The notes under the pieces: generated by a model
Databases searched by the model: none
The model's input: the letters and a program-made list of their open reading frames with translations, nothing else
What the model was told of the DNA's origin: nothing
Shown: in pieces, positions 45,573 through 54,607 of the stretch
How the letters are laid out: every line of letters begins with the position of its first letter
How positions within the stretch are numbered: position 1 is the stretch's first letter
Program-made: the position numbers and the translations under genes
Assembly (NCBI RefSeq): GCF_025997915.1
Contig: NZ_AP026677.1
Location: forward strand, 868,001 to 932,000
Reading direction: 5' to 3'
DNA length: 64,000 nt
DNA from: Aquiluna sp. KACHI24
GTDB lineage: Bacteria > Actinomycetota > Actinomycetes > Actinomycetales > Microbacteriaceae

Positions 45573-45714
45573 CTCGGTCCATAGCCTGTTCGAATACCCC
45601 CTGCAGGGCAGGGCCAGCGAAGGCCCAGATCAAAACCACCAGCCCTGCAGTCATCAGCGTTATCAAAACCCAACCCGGGACGTCACCTTTGTCTGCTTGA
45701 AGAAACTTCTTCAC
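45559..45714 (-). CDS. Flp-like pilin or small Tad membrane protein (51 aa)
   Basis: A 51-residue frame, GTG at 45714 with GAGAGG upstream, stop at 45559. The sequence begins MKKFLQADKGDVPGWVLITL and continues as one hydrophobic helix ending near AFAGPALQGV. Size and position, just before the TadE-like genes, match the Flp slot of actinobacterial tad loci, and the GDVPGWVLIT block recurs there as far as I know. It lacks the E+5 of a standard Flp pilin, so it may be processed differently. Confidence 0.65.
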   Translation of the reverse strand: MKKFLQADKGDVPGWVLITLMTAGLVVLIWAFAGPALQGVFEQAMDRVVSF

Positions 45715-45867
45715 TTCAACCTCTCTTTCGAGAGTGAAGTCTTATCAATCTCAGAATTCTCTGATTTAGGTTTTCCACAGCATGATCGGTAGCTATTCGT
45801 TCGGGTATCCGAAACAAGCGACGCTCTTGCCTCCTTCTCTTCCTAAACTTTCCACTGGAGGAACAAA

Positions 45868-47775
45868 ATGAAACTTCGACCCGCCGCGGGCTCACTCGCC
45901 CTGGGAATTCTCACGAGCTTTATCACATGGTTACCAATTCCCGCCCAAGCGAGTGGGTCAGGCGTGGACTACTACATCTCAGCGCCATTCGTCCAGAACT
46001 CCCACGTTGATCTGAATGCCGCCACTACATATTTCGAGGATTTCAACAACTTCTCCCTCGCGGGATCGACAACTTCAGCCAATGGCACTGTTTCCTGGAG
46101 TTCTCCCGCTGTTGAACAGACTTCGACAGCGGATGTCTATGGTGGAGCAACTTCAACGAGCTCTAGTCCTGTTGTCGGCGGGAGCGGTTCACGCTACATT
46201 CGCCCCGCCCGAGTCGGATCTGAACCTCAATCGATAACTGTGTCATTCGCTACAGCGCAGCGGTATCTGGGGTTTTGGTGGTCAGCGGGAAGCCCAAGCA
46301 ATGAAGTGAGATTCCTAAGCCAGGGGCAAGATGTCCTCACTTTGACAACGGCAGACCTGCGTAATCTTTTTGGAACTGCCCCCACATCCAATCAGGTCAT
46401 TAATCAGTCCAATGCTTTGACTTTCACTGATGGAACGACAACTAGGACCTACCCAAAGGGTTATTACTTTGGAAATCCACGCGGCTATAGCACGACGACC
46501 CCGACTCAGAACCTCAACACCTTCGCATACAACGAGCCGTTCACTTACCTAAACGTTTTTGCAACTGGATCATTCTCATTCGATCAGGTCGTGTTCTCAG
46601 GCGGGGGATTTGAGTTTGACAACTTGGTGACGTCTTCCCTGGCCCAAACCCCGAACCTCTTGATTCACTACCAAGTTGGTTCGATTTACCCTGCTGTCAC
46701 GTTCAACAACAATGGCGGGCAGGGCACGATGGCCCAGCAGATGAGCAGCAACTCTGCCCCCCTGAATGCAAACACCTTCACTCGTAACGGACATCAATTC
46801 TTGGGATGGAACACTGCCCCAGACGGATCCGGTACCACCTATTCAAACCAAGCAAACTTCGGATTTGTCTCAAACAGGACTCTCTATGCGCAATGGGGGC
46901 CAAACGAAATCAGTTTTGATGCAAACGGTGGATCAGGTTCTATGCCGAATCAATCTGGCACTCAGTCTGCCTCCATCTCGCCGAACACATTTACGCGAGC
47001 CGGATACACATTCGCTGGCTGGAACTCATCCCAGGGCGGATCGGGAACGAGCTATGCCGATGAATCCACCTATTCGTTTGCGTCATCGACAACCCTCTAC
47101 GCTCAGTGGCAGGCCCTAGCGGCACCAGCTTCGCCAGAGCCATCCAGGTATGAAGGCCCAACCGTAGAGCTTCGAGAGACCTTCCTGCAGTCAAATCAGC
47201 CCATCAAAGTAGTTGTGAGGGGCAACAAACTTGACCGAATCACTTCAGTGTCCGTTCTGGGCAAGGCGATCCCTATCGACTCGCAGAGTCGAACCGAACT
47301 GACCTTCACCTTCACCCCATTGAGCCTTGGTGTATTTGCAGTGGATTTCGTGTCCGAGTTCGGCAAGCTGACTGCGCTGGATGCCATTACAGTTCTCGCA
47401 CCGCCCGTAGTCGTGACTCCCGACTCGGAGTCTCCGGAGATAACTCAGCCTCGGCCAGAGCCTTTTATCGCAACCAAGCGCTTCTTCAACTTCATCGGAG
47501 ATAGAAGCCTCTTGGTTAGCAAAGACCGAAGAGCCATAACAACATGGATTTCGGCTTACGAGGGAATACAGGAAGTTACCTGTCTTGGCAGCACGTCAGG
47601 CGTACCCATGATTGTCACTGACCCTTCACTTGCTCGCAAGAGAGCCACAAACGCGTGCAATGCGATTGCGAAGCAACTGCCCAACGCGCGGATTGTCATC
47701 AAGATTGAAAACGGCAAGGGTATTGGTCAGTTCTTCCGAGCAGTCCAAGTAACCATCAAAGGTGTCAAGGGCTAA
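45868..47775 (+). CDS. Secreted InlB-repeat protein with C-terminal OmpA-like domain
   Basis: 635-residue surface protein. Residues 1-28 are a signal peptide (PIPAQASG). Residues about 35-265 form a Ser/Thr-rich beta domain that looks like exosortase-type surface lectin domains. Two InlB B-repeats follow (277-343 and 348-414), each with an NGG, an FxGWN and a LYAQW block. A TIG/IPT-like domain spans about 430-510, and residues 535-632 look like an OmpA-type peptidoglycan-binding domain (RKRATNACNAIAKQLP, RAVQVTI). No LPXTG sorting signal is seen. GGAGG lies before the ATG. It is inverted inside the tad locus, and its stop is seven bases from the tadC stop. An adhesin role is inferred. Confidence 0.82.
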   Translation: MKLRPAAGSLALGILTSFITWLPIPAQASGSGVDYYISAPFVQNSHVDLNAATTYFEDFNNFSLAGSTTSANGTVSWSSPAVEQTSTADVYGGATSTSSSPVVGGSGSRYIRPARVGSEPQSITVSFATAQRYLGFWWSAGSPSNEVRFLSQGQDVLTLTTADLRNLFGTAPTSNQVINQSNALTFTDGTTTRTYPKGYYFGNPRGYSTTTPTQNLNTFAYNEPFTYLNVFATGSFSFDQVVFSGGGFEFDNLVTSSLAQTPNLLIHYQVGSIYPAVTFNNNGGQGTMAQQMSSNSAPLNANTFTRNGHQFLGWNTAPDGSGTTYSNQANFGFVSNRTLYAQWGPNEISFDANGGSGSMPNQSGTQSASISPNTFTRAGYTFAGWNSSQGGSGTSYADESTYSFASSTTLYAQWQALAAPASPEPSRYEGPTVELRETFLQSNQPIKVVVRGNKLDRITSVSVLGKAIPIDSQSRTELTFTFTPLSLGVFAVDFVSEFGKLTALDAITVLAPPVVVTPDSESPEITQPRPEPFIATKRFFNFIGDRSLLVSKDRRAITTWISAYEGIQEVTCLGSTSGVPMIVTDPSLARKRATNACNAIAKQLPNARIVIKIENGKGIGQFFRAVQVTIKGVKG

Positions 47776-47781
47776 GTCCGC

Positions 47782-48330
47782 CTAAACCGTCTTCCCCAGC
47801 ACCTGCAACGACGGGAAGATCGCAAACAGCACCGTGATGGGCAGAATGAAAAAGATGATTGGTATCAGCATCTTGGTCTCATTGCTTCCGGCTTGACGAA
47901 GCAGTTTTCGCTGCAGCTCAGCCCTCGCGCTTTGGGCATGAGCAATCACTTGGTGAGAAATCGGTGCGCCACGAACGATCGCTACCCGCAGTTTTTCGGC
48001 AAGTTCGGCCAAGCCTTGATTCGGGTGGTGGGCCAAATCGCCCAATAGTTCAACCGGGTCAGCCCCCAGCTCGAGTTCAGCCAGCAGGTATCCAAAAAGC
48101 TGTGAGATCTCCCCCTGAGATCGGGGCGTCAGCCAACCCAGGGCGACAGTCGCTGGCAAACCGTTGGCTAGCAGCAAGCCAAGCGCCGCAGCGAAATCCG
48201 GTAGCTCGTAGTCGATGCTGTTGCGCTGCTTCTTGGCGGTGAGGACCTTATTTAGCCACACCCTCAGTTCAAGAAATGGTTCTGATTTTGGTGGCTTCAA
48301 GCTAGCCAGGACGCGATCACGAAGTGCCAT
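47782..48330 (-). CDS. Tad pilus inner-membrane protein TadC-like
   Basis: 182-residue protein with the type II secretion F domain: YELPDFAAALGLLLANGLPATVALGWL and LRVAIVRGAPISHQVIAHA, with one strong hydrophobic hairpin at the C-terminus (MLIPIIFFILPITVLFAIF). It is shorter than TadC of Gram-negatives but close to the actinobacterial form (Rv3657c-like). It overlaps tadB by 14 bases. Confidence 0.82.
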   Translation of the reverse strand: MALRDRVLASLKPPKSEPFLELRVWLNKVLTAKKQRNSIDYELPDFAAALGLLLANGLPATVALGWLTPRSQGEISQLFGYLLAELELGADPVELLGDLAHHPNQGLAELAEKLRVAIVRGAPISHQVIAHAQSARAELQRKLLRQAGSNETKMLIPIIFFILPITVLFAIFPSLQVLGKTV

Positions 48331-49081
48331 AAAAGATCCTTCTCGGCAAAGTGAGCTTGGCTAAACGGTTTACAAAGAAGTAGGCGAGGGCTGAAAGCAG
48401 TAGGCCCAGAATCAAAACCACAGCTCCAAGCTCAGAAGCAAACGCGGTTCGGTTCTGCTCGAGCTGAATCAACACGATCGCTATCAACCAGGGTGCGGCA
48501 AGCGAGATTTTTGCAGATCCGAGTACCCAGCCCTGCTTTGCCAACACCTGACCAAAAAGTGCCTGCTCACTCCTCAGCTCAGCTGCAGCGCTCTCCCAGG
48601 TCTTGGACATCGAGTTGCTGCCCAACTCGTTTGATAGCTCTATAAGTAGGGCTAAGAAATCAGCATGTCGAGAACCAATGGCCGAGCGAAAAGCTCCCAG
48701 AGCTACCTGCGGTTCATCACCTCTCTCTAGTTCGAATCGCAATTTTGCAAAATGAGGCCTGATTCTGATCGGTCCCCCTTGCTCCAAATACTCAAGTTGC
48801 TCAAGTAGTGAGATAGAGCTTTGTGCCGCGTTTTGAAAGGAGTCGAAGACCTGAGGCCAAAGAGCATCGAACTTCTGAGCTCTCGCACCGGCAATCACAC
48901 GAATGACCTCGAGCGATGCGGCCAGTACCAGGAGGGCAATACAGCCCGCCAAAGCGGCAATACCAGTTACGAGAGTCACGGCCAGGTAGCTGAAGGTGAC
49001 AGCCAGCACCAAGCCAGCATTGAGCTCCTTACGCCGGTCACTCAGACCGGCAGCCTCAACCAGCTCACGATAGAACCTCAT
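48317..49081 (-). CDS. Tad pilus inner-membrane protein TadB-like
   Basis: 254-residue platform protein with a type II secretion F domain. Two hydrophobic segments near the N-terminus (VLAVTFSYLAVTLVTGIAAL, IALLVLAASLEVIRVI) and two near the C-terminus enclose a helical cytoplasmic region with FDSFQNAAQSSISLLEQLEYL and ELSNELGSNSMSKTWESAAAEL. It overlaps the ATPase gene by 17 bases and tadC by 14. Confidence 0.84.
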   Translation of the reverse strand: MRFYRELVEAAGLSDRRKELNAGLVLAVTFSYLAVTLVTGIAALAGCIALLVLAASLEVIRVIAGARAQKFDALWPQVFDSFQNAAQSSISLLEQLEYLEQGGPIRIRPHFAKLRFELERGDEPQVALGAFRSAIGSRHADFLALLIELSNELGSNSMSKTWESAAAELRSEQALFGQVLAKQGWVLGSAKISLAAPWLIAIVLIQLEQNRTAFASELGAVVLILGLLLSALAYFFVNRLAKLTLPRRIFYGTS

Positions 49082-50123
49082 CAGTCACCTCCAGTATCTC
49101 TGCCACGTAGCGCCTTCCCGAGGGATCACGCTTACAGAAGACGGCATAGTCAAAGGCGCCAAGAATTGTTGGCTTCAAAAAAGCCTCGGTGATGTTCTCG
49201 CCAGCCAGCAATGGGAGTGTCAACAGTTTCCTCACGGCAGCCCTTGCTGAGTTTGCATGCAGGGTGCAGAGCCCAGGTATGCCGGAGTTCAGTGCGACCA
49301 GCATGTCCAAGGCTTCCGCCCCTCGGACCTCGCCGATCACCAACCGGCTTGGTCTCATACGAAGCGCCTGCCTCACCAACTCTCTAAGACTGATCTCAGG
49401 AGCTCCTTCGATGGAGGCTGGCCTAGTCTGCATCGCGACCCAGTCGTTGTGTTTGAGCGATAGCTCAAAGGTGTCCTCACATGAGACCAAGCGCTCATCG
49501 GTCGATAGCTCGTTGAGCAATGCGGTCATCAGGGTGGTTTTTCCAGCTTGGGTTGCACCAGCAATGAGCATGCTCTTGTGCGAGTGCATTGCTGTGGTCA
49601 AAAACTCCCGTTGGGACTGTGTAATAACCGATTGGGCCTGGAGATCATCAAGTCGAGTGAGCGACTTACGAAACTTTCTAATGTTTATCGACCAGTGCGC
49701 TCTAGTCACCTCAGGAATTACCACGTGCAGTCGAGAACCGTCGGTCAGCGCTGCATCGACATAGGGAGTGATTCGATCGATGCGGCGGCCGGAATCTTTG
49801 AGCATTCGAAACACGAGCGACCTAATCTGAGCAAACGACAGGTCCAGCTCAACTTGGTGATGACCGCGCGAATCAAAGTAATGAATCTCGTTGGGCCGAT
49901 TGATCCAAATCTCTTCAATGCCGGGGTTGTCCATATAAGGCTGAAGCTGCCCGAGACCAGTGAGCTCCTTTACGGCAAGCTCAAAAAGCTCTGCTTCACT
50001 GCGCCCCAAACCACCTTGCTCAGCCTTCTCATCGATTGCCAATAGCGATGCGGATTCCACAGCTTGGTTGCCACTGAGGATCAGACGTCTCGAAGTTTTC
50101 AGGATTTCAGTTAGGTCACTCAC
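49065..50123 (-). CDS. Tad pilus assembly ATPase TadA (CpaF family)
   Basis: 352-residue secretion ATPase that powers pilin polymerisation. It has IEEIWINRPNEIHYF in the N-domain, Walker A GATQAGKTT (189-197), an Asp box CEDTFEL, and Walker B RLVIGEVRGAEALDML (260-275). It is shorter than full CpaF, as usual in Actinobacteria. GTG at 50123 is the start. It heads tadA-tadB-tadC. No tadZ/ssd-like gene or prepilin peptidase is next to it. Confidence 0.9.
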   Translation of the reverse strand: MSDLTEILKTSRRLILSGNQAVESASLLAIDEKAEQGGLGRSEAELFELAVKELTGLGQLQPYMDNPGIEEIWINRPNEIHYFDSRGHHQVELDLSFAQIRSLVFRMLKDSGRRIDRITPYVDAALTDGSRLHVVIPEVTRAHWSINIRKFRKSLTRLDDLQAQSVITQSQREFLTTAMHSHKSMLIAGATQAGKTTLMTALLNELSTDERLVSCEDTFELSLKHNDWVAMQTRPASIEGAPEISLRELVRQALRMRPSRLVIGEVRGAEALDMLVALNSGIPGLCTLHANSARAAVRKLLTLPLLAGENITEAFLKPTILGAFDYAVFCKRDPSGRRYVAEILEVTDEVLS

Positions 50124-50204
50124 GCCCGAAGCTTTTCAAAAACAGCTAATTCTCACTTCGAGTTTTCCACAGCGAGATTTTTCGCTAAGCTATCCGAGTT
50201 CCAT

Positions 50205-50286
50205 GCGGGTGTGGCGAAATTGGCAGACGCACCAGATTTAGGTTCTGGCGCCGAGAGGCGTGGGGGTTCAAGTCCCTTCACCCGCA
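50205..50286 (+). tRNA. tRNA-Leu (anticodon TAG)
   Basis: Full cloverleaf: 7-bp acceptor stem GCGGGTG/CACCCGC, D arm TGGCGAAATTGGCAGACGCA, anticodon stem CCAGA/TCTGG around loop TTTAGGT (anticodon TAG, reads CUA), a long variable arm (CGCCGAGAGGCG) typical of leucine, and T loop GGTTCAAGTCC. CCA is not encoded. TAAGCT at 50186-50191 is a possible -10. Confidence 0.95.
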
Positions 50287-50287
50287 C

Positions 50288-50315
50288 AAAAGGCCCTGTT
50301 TACAGGGCCTTTTTC
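50288..50315 (+). terminator. Rho-independent terminator of tRNA-Leu
   Basis: Nine-bp stem AGGCCCTGT/ACAGGGCCT (50291-50299 and 50302-50310) with a two-base centre, then TTTT, right after the tRNA. The rest of the stretch up to 50,460 has no gene that I can see. Confidence 0.85.
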
Positions 50316-50384
50316 CTTACCCAAAACCTTGAGTGGCAATAAAGTCCCCTCGCCCAATCACCGGCGGTAAGAAACCTTGTCATA

Positions 50385-50436
50385 AACAACAAGACCCCTG
50401 ATCTCGGAGATGTCCAAGCTCAAGGGCCTTGTTGAT
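50385..50436 (-). terminator. Weak hairpin after beta-galactosidase gene
   Basis: CAACAAG (50387-50393) pairs with CTTGTTG (50428-50434), extended by an imperfect CCCT/AGGG step. It lies 25 bases after the GH42 stop on the minus strand. The U-tract is poor (TTTATG), so this is only a possible terminator. Confidence 0.35.
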
Positions 50437-50460
50437 ACTTTCCGCTAAAGCGCGGCGCGG

Positions 50461-52365
50461 TTAGTGCTTCGTGATGCTCACCGTGTTGGCCTTGTGGTCA
50501 ATCTCGAAGCGGTAGGGTCCGCGGTGGACAACCTCGGCGTGATCTGAGCCCTCTGACTTGATGCCCAGCTCAGCTGCAATCCCCGAGAAGAACTTCTTCT
50601 GAGATTCCAAGGTGAGCTCAGTGCCTTGGTACCAGGCGGTTGAAGAGCCTAGGTTGCGCTTGGCAATAGCCACTGAGCCATCAACATCGCTGCCCGAGAA
50701 ACTTGCTACCAGCTCGGCACCATTTAGCCTTGATAGCTCGCTCCAAAGCTTCGCCTCGAGGCCATTAGTCAGCTTCAGAGTCTGGTCTGGTCTGAGCGGG
50801 TAGAACTCCTCTACATAGACACCGATTAGCTCTTTCACAAGCTGTCCGCCGTATCCACCAAGCTTTACCCTCAGGGTGCGGTCAGAGATGTTCGAGAAGT
50901 AGCCAACCACCAGGTTTCCACCCTGCTTGGCATAGTTTGAGAACTCGGCCTCTTGCTTGTCTGAAAGCATGTGAACCATCGGCATCAGCACCAGCTTGTA
51001 TTGGCTGAGTTCTACTGCGGTGGCGTCTGGGTGAACAAAGTCGACCCTTAGGCCTGACTCCCAGAGTGAGCGGTACCAGGTGGCAACCGTCTCTGGGTAA
51101 CTCAGATCCTCAGTTGGCATATTTGCCTGCATCAATGCCCAGAACTGCTCATAGTCATAGACCATCGCAATCTCAGCCCGGTCGGTTTCATACTGCGAGA
51201 TGTCCGGGTGAGCCTTGAGAAGTGCACCAAGCTCGGATACCTCACGGTAAACCCTGGTGTCCTCACCGGCGTGTGGAACCAATGCGGAGTGGAAGCGCTC
51301 CGAACCGGCCTGACTCTGACGCCACTGGAAGTACATGGCACCTTGAGAGCCACGGGCGACGAAACTCATCGAGTTGCGCTTTTCCTGACCCGGAGTCTTG
51401 GCATAGTTTCTTGGCTGCCAGTTCACTGCTGAGGAGCTGTGCTCCATCAAAAGCCACTGCTTGCCCTTTGCGAAACCACGAGTCAAGTCAGCCTGCTGAG
51501 CTAGATCGATGTAGTTGTGTGGGTCATGCTGAGCTAGGTAGTGGTCGGTTGAAACGAAGTCGACCTCCTTTGCCCACTCGAAGTAGTCCATCGCATAGGT
51601 GAACTTCATAGACATGAAGTTGGTGGTCACCGGGTTCACCTTGTCGTAGCGCTTGATGATGTCGCGCTCCATCTTGAATAGCTCGAGGGTGACATCAGAT
51701 GAGAAGCGCTTGAAATCGATTTGCTGACCAGGGTTTGGGTGTGTGCCATCTGGAGTTCTCGATGGCACTGGAACCTCATCAAAGCTGTAGTAGCGCTGTG
51801 ACCAGAAGTCGGTACCCCAACTGCTGTTGAGGTCCTCGATGGAGGCATAGCGCTTCTTGAGCCAGTCCTGGAATGACTTCTTGGACTGATCGCAATAGCA
51901 GTAGGGGGCGTGGCAACCGTACTCGTTGTTCACGTGCCACATCACAACCGCTGGGTGCTTTGCATAGCGCTCGGCAATCTTCTCGACCAGCGCTGCTGCC
52001 TTGGTGCGATAAACCTCGCTTGCTGCGCAGTAGGCCTGGCGGCCCCCGTGAACCAAGGTGACGCCGTCAAAGTTGACGGGCAAAACCTCTGGATACTTTT
52101 TGGTCAACCAGGCCGGTGGCGATGCAGTGGCGGTTGCCATGTCAATCGAGATCCCACCCTCGTGCAGCATCTCGATGATTTCATCGAGCCAACTGAAGTC
52201 GTACTGCCCCTCGGAGCGCTCGATGTTGGCCCAGGAGAATATACCCAGCGAAACCAGGTTGACTCCAGCCTTTTGCATCAGGCGAATATCCTCGGCCCAA
52301 ACCTCCTTGGGCCACTGTTCTGGGTTGTAGTCGCCACCAAAGTGCAAGTGGTTTGCTTTGAGCAT
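50461..52365 (-). CDS. GH42 beta-galactosidase
   Basis: 634-residue glycoside hydrolase family 42 enzyme; retaining hydrolysis of beta-galactosides. The TIM barrel starts FGGDYNPEQWPKEVWAEDI. The acid/base is Glu148 in HVNNEYG and the nucleophile Glu308 in WLLMEHSSSAVNW. The family zinc cysteines are present (Cys113, and Cys151, Cys156 and Cys158 in CHAPYCYC). A trimerisation domain and a small beta domain follow, as usual. No signal peptide, so it is cytoplasmic. It starts right at the end of the GH36 gene. No sugar importer is next to it in this window. Confidence 0.94.
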   Translation of the reverse strand: MLKANHLHFGGDYNPEQWPKEVWAEDIRLMQKAGVNLVSLGIFSWANIERSEGQYDFSWLDEIIEMLHEGGISIDMATATASPPAWLTKKYPEVLPVNFDGVTLVHGGRQAYCAASEVYRTKAAALVEKIAERYAKHPAVVMWHVNNEYGCHAPYCYCDQSKKSFQDWLKKRYASIEDLNSSWGTDFWSQRYYSFDEVPVPSRTPDGTHPNPGQQIDFKRFSSDVTLELFKMERDIIKRYDKVNPVTTNFMSMKFTYAMDYFEWAKEVDFVSTDHYLAQHDPHNYIDLAQQADLTRGFAKGKQWLLMEHSSSAVNWQPRNYAKTPGQEKRNSMSFVARGSQGAMYFQWRQSQAGSERFHSALVPHAGEDTRVYREVSELGALLKAHPDISQYETDRAEIAMVYDYEQFWALMQANMPTEDLSYPETVATWYRSLWESGLRVDFVHPDATAVELSQYKLVLMPMVHMLSDKQEAEFSNYAKQGGNLVVGYFSNISDRTLRVKLGGYGGQLVKELIGVYVEEFYPLRPDQTLKLTNGLEAKLWSELSRLNGAELVASFSGSDVDGSVAIAKRNLGSSTAWYQGTELTLESQKKFFSGIAAELGIKSEGSDHAEVVHRGPYRFEIDHKANTVSITKH

Positions 52366-54480
52366 TTAAATTGCCTCGATTTCTATTAGTAGGGCGTTTT
52401 CTGGGAACAAAATTGGTGCGCGAAGACCCTGGGTCATCAGTAGTGAGCCCGAAAGCGTGACGCCCTCGAACCACTGAACCTGAGCTCTTTGCAAGTAGCT
52501 TGGTTCGCCGGCCGGGAAGACGGCCTTTACTTTGTAATCTCGACTGGTTTCAAGCCCTGCAAATCGAATGCCCGCAGAGCGCGACTCCTGCGCGGTTTCC
52601 AACAGCGCGTAAGCAAATATGCCTCTAGAGCCATCCTGAGCCATAACGCCGTGCACAAACGCCGAATCGGTGGTTTCGACCATGATCATTTTGCCCGAGT
52701 GGATTAGATCGCGATTGTGCTTGTAATAGCTAACCCAGCTCTTCAGATGCGCGCGCTCTTCAGGAGTGGTTTGAGTGATGTCCCACTCCAAACCAGCGTG
52801 ACCGAACAGCGCAGTGACTGCTCTGAACGAGAGGTTTTGAGTGCGGTAGGTGGTGTGTGCCGTGGTGGGGCCAATATGGCTACCCAAAAGCTCCGGTGGG
52901 ATACCAAACTGGGTGTAACGCTGAATGTACTGACGCTCCAAGGCATCGTTGCAATCGGAGGTCCAGAAGCGGTCCGCATGTTGCGCCATACCAAAGTCAA
53001 TGCGACCGCCACCGGAGGCGCAGCTCTCGATTTCAAGACCTGGGTGACGACGCTTCAGCTCATCAAAGAGTCGGTAGATCGCCTGGGTTTGATTGTGAAC
53101 GGCTGCGCGGTTCTCATGACCTGGCTCCAAGATGAACTTGTTGTGATCCCACTTGATGTAGGCGATGTTGTAGTCAGATAGCAGCGCTGAGGTCTGCTCC
53201 AAAACGTGGGCATAGGCACCCGGGTGGGTGATGTCCAGCACGTGCTGTCTTCTGCCCTCAGGTGGCACTCGACCGTGTGAATTCAATATCCACTCAGGGT
53301 GAGCTCGATACAGATCGCTGTCGACCTGAACCATCTCACCCTCAAACCAGAGCCCAAACTCCATGCCGTTGGCATGGACCTTTTCAATCAACGGTCCAAG
53401 CCCCATGGGCCAGACATCTCTTGATACAACCCAGTCACCGAGACCCTGATGGTCATTACGTCGAGCACCGAACCAGCCGTCATCCAGCACAAAGCGCTCG
53501 ACGCCAATTTCCTTCGCCACATCCGCGAGTTCGGAAAGCTTTTCTAGGTTGTGGTCGAAGTACACCGCTTCCCAAACATTGAGCGTGAGCGGTCTTGGCC
53601 TTACGTTTGTTGGGTGATTTGGCCTTGCCCTGAGCCAGCGGTAACTGCGATCGGTGATCTCATCAAAGCCATTGGCCGAGTAAATCATGGCGACATCTGG
53701 TGTGGCATAGCTCTGCCCCGGCTGCAAAATAACTTCACCTGGGAGCAATAACTCCGAGGCAAACATGGTGGTCCTGCCACCGGGTTGCTTTTCGATCTGG
53801 TGTCGGAGGTTCCCCGAGAAGAGAATTCCCATCGCGAAGACTTCACCACTTTGATATCCGGCACCCTCAGTCATGGCCAGCTGCATGATGGTGTAGTCGT
53901 GAGAAGAGCGACCCTCGCGAAGCTCTCTGGAGAAGATGCCTGACTGAATCTCGCGACGCTGCGGCTGACGCTCCTTGATCCAGCGACCCGTAAAGTCCAT
54001 CGACTCAGTGATTTGATCCGGCAGCGGAAGCGCTACCGCCAGCTCATCAACGGTGTAGTCGGAGGCACCGAGGTTTGTGATCTGGTTGCTCGCAAGCACC
54101 ACACCGCCGGTCTTGATCTCAAACTTTGCCAACAGCTCAATACCTGCAGCCAGGTCTTGGGCCTTGATTCGGATGCTATTGGAATCAGACTCGACTGAAA
54201 CCAACTCAAGTTTGTGTGAGAAGTCCTGGCCTTGGCGATGACCCAAGATTGCTGGCTTACCAATGTTTCCTCGCGAGTTCTCGCGCCACAGACCAACAAA
54301 GGCTGGGTCATCTAACTCAGCATGGGCGACTGGCTCCATGCGCGCCTTCACCAAATCAGCGCTCGAGCCAATGTTTCCCAGAGCTTGGCCGAAGTGCAGG
54401 ATTTCTGGGGTTCCGGTAGAAAAGTCGATAAGGAGCGAGACGCCATCTTTTGGGATGTGGGCAAAAGCTGGAATGCTCAA
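52366..54480 (-). CDS. GH36 alpha-galactosidase
   Basis: 704-residue glycoside hydrolase family 36 enzyme that removes terminal alpha-galactose from melibiose/raffinose-type sugars or galactolipids. It has an N-terminal beta-supersandwich, then a barrel with VLDDGWFGARRND, nucleophile in YIKWDHNKF (Asp445), SCASGGGRIDFGM, and the acid/base region TSDCNDALERQ. I place the start at TTG 54480 with GAAGGAA just upstream; a frame to 54558 would cross the promoter. No signal peptide. It stops one base before the GH42 start, so the two are one operon. It diverges from the DeoR gene and has a matching palindrome 30 bases upstream. Confidence 0.92.
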   Translation of the reverse strand: MSIPAFAHIPKDGVSLLIDFSTGTPEILHFGQALGNIGSSADLVKARMEPVAHAELDDPAFVGLWRENSRGNIGKPAILGHRQGQDFSHKLELVSVESDSNSIRIKAQDLAAGIELLAKFEIKTGGVVLASNQITNLGASDYTVDELAVALPLPDQITESMDFTGRWIKERQPQRREIQSGIFSRELREGRSSHDYTIMQLAMTEGAGYQSGEVFAMGILFSGNLRHQIEKQPGGRTTMFASELLLPGEVILQPGQSYATPDVAMIYSANGFDEITDRSYRWLRARPNHPTNVRPRPLTLNVWEAVYFDHNLEKLSELADVAKEIGVERFVLDDGWFGARRNDHQGLGDWVVSRDVWPMGLGPLIEKVHANGMEFGLWFEGEMVQVDSDLYRAHPEWILNSHGRVPPEGRRQHVLDITHPGAYAHVLEQTSALLSDYNIAYIKWDHNKFILEPGHENRAAVHNQTQAIYRLFDELKRRHPGLEIESCASGGGRIDFGMAQHADRFWTSDCNDALERQYIQRYTQFGIPPELLGSHIGPTTAHTTYRTQNLSFRAVTALFGHAGLEWDITQTTPEERAHLKSWVSYYKHNRDLIHSGKMIMVETTDSAFVHGVMAQDGSRGIFAYALLETAQESRSAGIRFAGLETSRDYKVKAVFPAGEPSYLQRAQVQWFEGVTLSGSLLMTQGLRAPILFPENALLIEIEAI

Positions 54481-54509
54481 CTTGTTTCCTTCGCTAGCTG
54501 CGCGGTAGA

Positions 54510-54519
54510 TGCAATTGCA
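54510..54519. promoter_or_regulatory. Palindrome upstream of alpha-galactosidase (candidate DeoR operator)
   Basis: Perfect 10-bp palindrome TGCAATTGCA, 30 bases before the GH36 start. Its GCAATTGC core recurs 99 bases away next to the DeoR-family gene. It would overlap or lie just after the GH36 transcription start. Confidence 0.5.
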
Positions 54520-54607
54520 GTGCGATAAATCTACGCCCAAAAAAGCAAAAAACCGCACTAAAAGCGACAGAAGTAATCACTCCGTTAGCAAATCATTCAG
54601 TTTCGAA

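Noticed and set aside
52717-53181. 154-residue plus-strand frame inside the GH36 gene
   Set aside because: Antisense of the conserved catalytic domain; no promoter or ribosome site.
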